This document shows positions 62,995-64,000 of a stretch of 64,000 nucleotides of DNA, piece by piece (positions within the stretch are counted from its first letter, which is position 1; every line of letters begins with the position of its first letter). The notes beneath the pieces were generated by a model, which saw only the letters and a list, made by a program, of their open reading frames with translations, did no database searches and was not told the origin of the DNA. The position numbers and the translations under genes were made by a program. Source of the stretch: Novosphingobium pentaromativorans US6-1 (GTDB lineage: Bacteria > Pseudomonadota > Alphaproteobacteria > Sphingomonadales > Sphingomonadaceae); the NCBI RefSeq assembly GCF_000767465.1, contig NZ_CP009291.1, forward strand, positions 3,915,507 through 3,979,506. Reading direction: 5' to 3'.

Positions 62995-63201
62995 TTACGT
63001 GGTAGTATCTGAAATGCCAATCCAATCGGCCTGTAAGTGGTCGATACCCGCGACAACGCCCTCAACGGTCACTGTAGATCCGATGAAGTCCTCACGGACA
63101 TCATCGCCTTCGACAATCCAGACTTCGTCTGTCGTGGTCAGGAACATCCCGCGTCTACCGCGGGTTAAAATTCCCGAGACGCGTATTCGACCCGCGCTCA
63201 C
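62995..63201 (-). CDS. DUF5818-like small protein
   Basis: 68 residues from GTG (63199-63201, preceded by a GGGGGG site): VSGILTRGRRGMFLTTTDEVWIVEGDDVREDFIGSTVTVEGVVAGIDHLQADWIGIS. The beta-rich pattern resembles DUF5818 proteins found on sphingomonad integrative elements; function unknown. Follows the lytic transglycosylase gene by 12 nt in the same direction. Confidence 0.65.
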   Translation of the reverse strand: MSAGRIRVSGILTRGRRGMFLTTTDEVWIVEGDDVREDFIGSTVTVEGVVAGIDHLQADWIGISDTTT

Positions 63202-63213
63202 AACACCCCCCGA

Positions 63214-63873
63214 TCAAAAACGCCAATGGCGCAGCACTTCGCGCACATAGGCCGGCGTCTCGCCATTGCGAGGAATACCGCCTGCGCGCTCGACGGCACC
63301 TGGACCTGCGTTGTAGGCAGCGAGGGCCAGATGAACTACCCCGAACTTGTCCAGCATCTGGCGTAGGTATCGGGCTGCACCCAAGATGTTCGCCTTGGGA
63401 TCGAAGCGATTTGAAACGCCAAGGTCCCGCGCTGTCCCTGGCATCAATTGCCCCAAACCTGCGGCCCCGGCCTTGCTGATGGCCATCGGATTATATCGTG
63501 ATTCCGTCCATACAAGAGCGTCGAGAAGGCCGCTTGGTAGCGAGTATTGCGCCTCAGCAGCGTAAACATGAGGAAGGTAGCTTGCCCGACGGAATCCCGA
63601 TGGCGCGCTGCCTTGGGGCTTTGGATATCGATAGGGCAGATAGGTTCGACCCGCATCGGTAGCCGGCGGCTCGGACGAGGCTGTTGGAGGCTTTCTCCAA
63701 ATGCCATGTTCGACGAGAAGGAAGCCATCAGTCCCTTCTGCAACGCGGAAGCCGTCGGTCGTCAACTCCGAGGCAACGCTCATCTGAGGGGGGGCCATCT
63801 CCTGCGCGTGAGCGGGGAGGACGCACCCAAATCCTGTCGTTGCCCCTGCAACTACTGCCCATTTCAGTCTCAT
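63214..63873 (-). CDS. Lytic transglycosylase (VirB1/TrbN type)
   Basis: 219 residues: signal peptide ([21 protein letters not shown]), a ~90-residue linker, then a goose-lysozyme-like SLT domain: [42 protein letters not shown] with the catalytic Glu in TESRYNP, and [18 protein letters not shown]. It cuts glycan strands to let an envelope machine through. On a mobile element it is usually the first gene of a conjugation or phage-assembly set; the promoter region is at 63874-64000. Start at ATG 63873; an upstream in-frame Met is less likely. Confidence 0.9.
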   Translation of the reverse strand: MRLKWAVVAGATTGFGCVLPAHAQEMAPPQMSVASELTTDGFRVAEGTDGFLLVEHGIWRKPPTASSEPPATDAGRTYLPYRYPKPQGSAPSGFRRASYLPHVYAAEAQYSLPSGLLDALVWTESRYNPMAISKAGAAGLGQLMPGTARDLGVSNRFDPKANILGAARYLRQMLDKFGVVHLALAAYNAGPGAVERAGGIPRNGETPAYVREVLRHWRF

Positions 63874-64000
63874 TCCCGAATCCTTTGGTGGTCGAATCGG
63901 GAAAGAACATATATAGAACATCTGATGTAGGAAAATGAAACGTCAGCGACGCAGAGCGGAGGCTGCGCGGGTGGAGGCACGTTACGATGGAGATGCCCCC

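Overview
The window is GC-rich, densely coded chromosomal DNA from a sphingomonad alphaproteobacterium, most likely Novosphingobium or a close relative. The basis is the XrtA (exosortase A) polysaccharide genes, an RNase E with an acidic S1 insertion and KPKRTRRKK repeats, the alphaproteobacterial LexA box GAAC-N7-GAAC ahead of imuA-imuB-dnaE2, and a TonB receptor beside glycoside hydrolases. Genus assignment is inference from gene content.

Layout. 1-4.3 kb: end of an XrtA exopolysaccharide locus (glycosyltransferase, exosortase-EpsI fusion, asparagine-synthase-like amidotransferase). 4.4-6.8 kb: a 36-codon ORF coupled to a CHASE2-EAL c-di-GMP phosphodiesterase, then a possible small transcription unit and unusual palindromes. 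7.2-9.6 kb (minus): sdhB, a hotdog thioesterase, zapE. 10-18.8 kb: SDR, RNase E, cell-wall amidase, PBP1A, and the OhrR/Ohr peroxide pair. 19-23.2 kb: a three-subunit molybdenum hydroxylase operon ending in a MoaD/ThiS-like protein and a dioxygenase-like fragment. 23.2-26.8 kb: lipoprotein, EF-P, inositol monophosphatase, tRNA-Leu, M20 hydrolase. 27.1-33.8 kb: second XrtA block (EpsB-type sugar transferase, PrsK, PrsR, TPR protein). 33.9-36.5 kb: panB and an amino-acid permease. 36.7-42.7 kb: the SOS mutasome imuA-imuB-dnaE2 with a LexA box.

43-61 kb is the most interesting stretch. It holds an epimerase-like oxidoreductase, two GH3 glycosidases, a small lipoprotein, a TonB-dependent receptor, a TetR regulator, a complete RND efflux system and a carboxylesterase. 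Four promoter regions here carry a related motif (AAnnGnACG-N6-TnCGA), and the small lipoprotein is the same domain as the C-terminus of the esterase. I infer one regulon that imports, trims and exports an unknown glycosylated or acylated compound under TetR control.

61.3-64 kb: a tRNA-Glu followed by a partial second tRNA-Glu copy, a tyrosine integrase, a DUF5818-like protein and a lytic transglycosylase. This looks like the left end of an integrative (probably conjugative) element running off the right edge.
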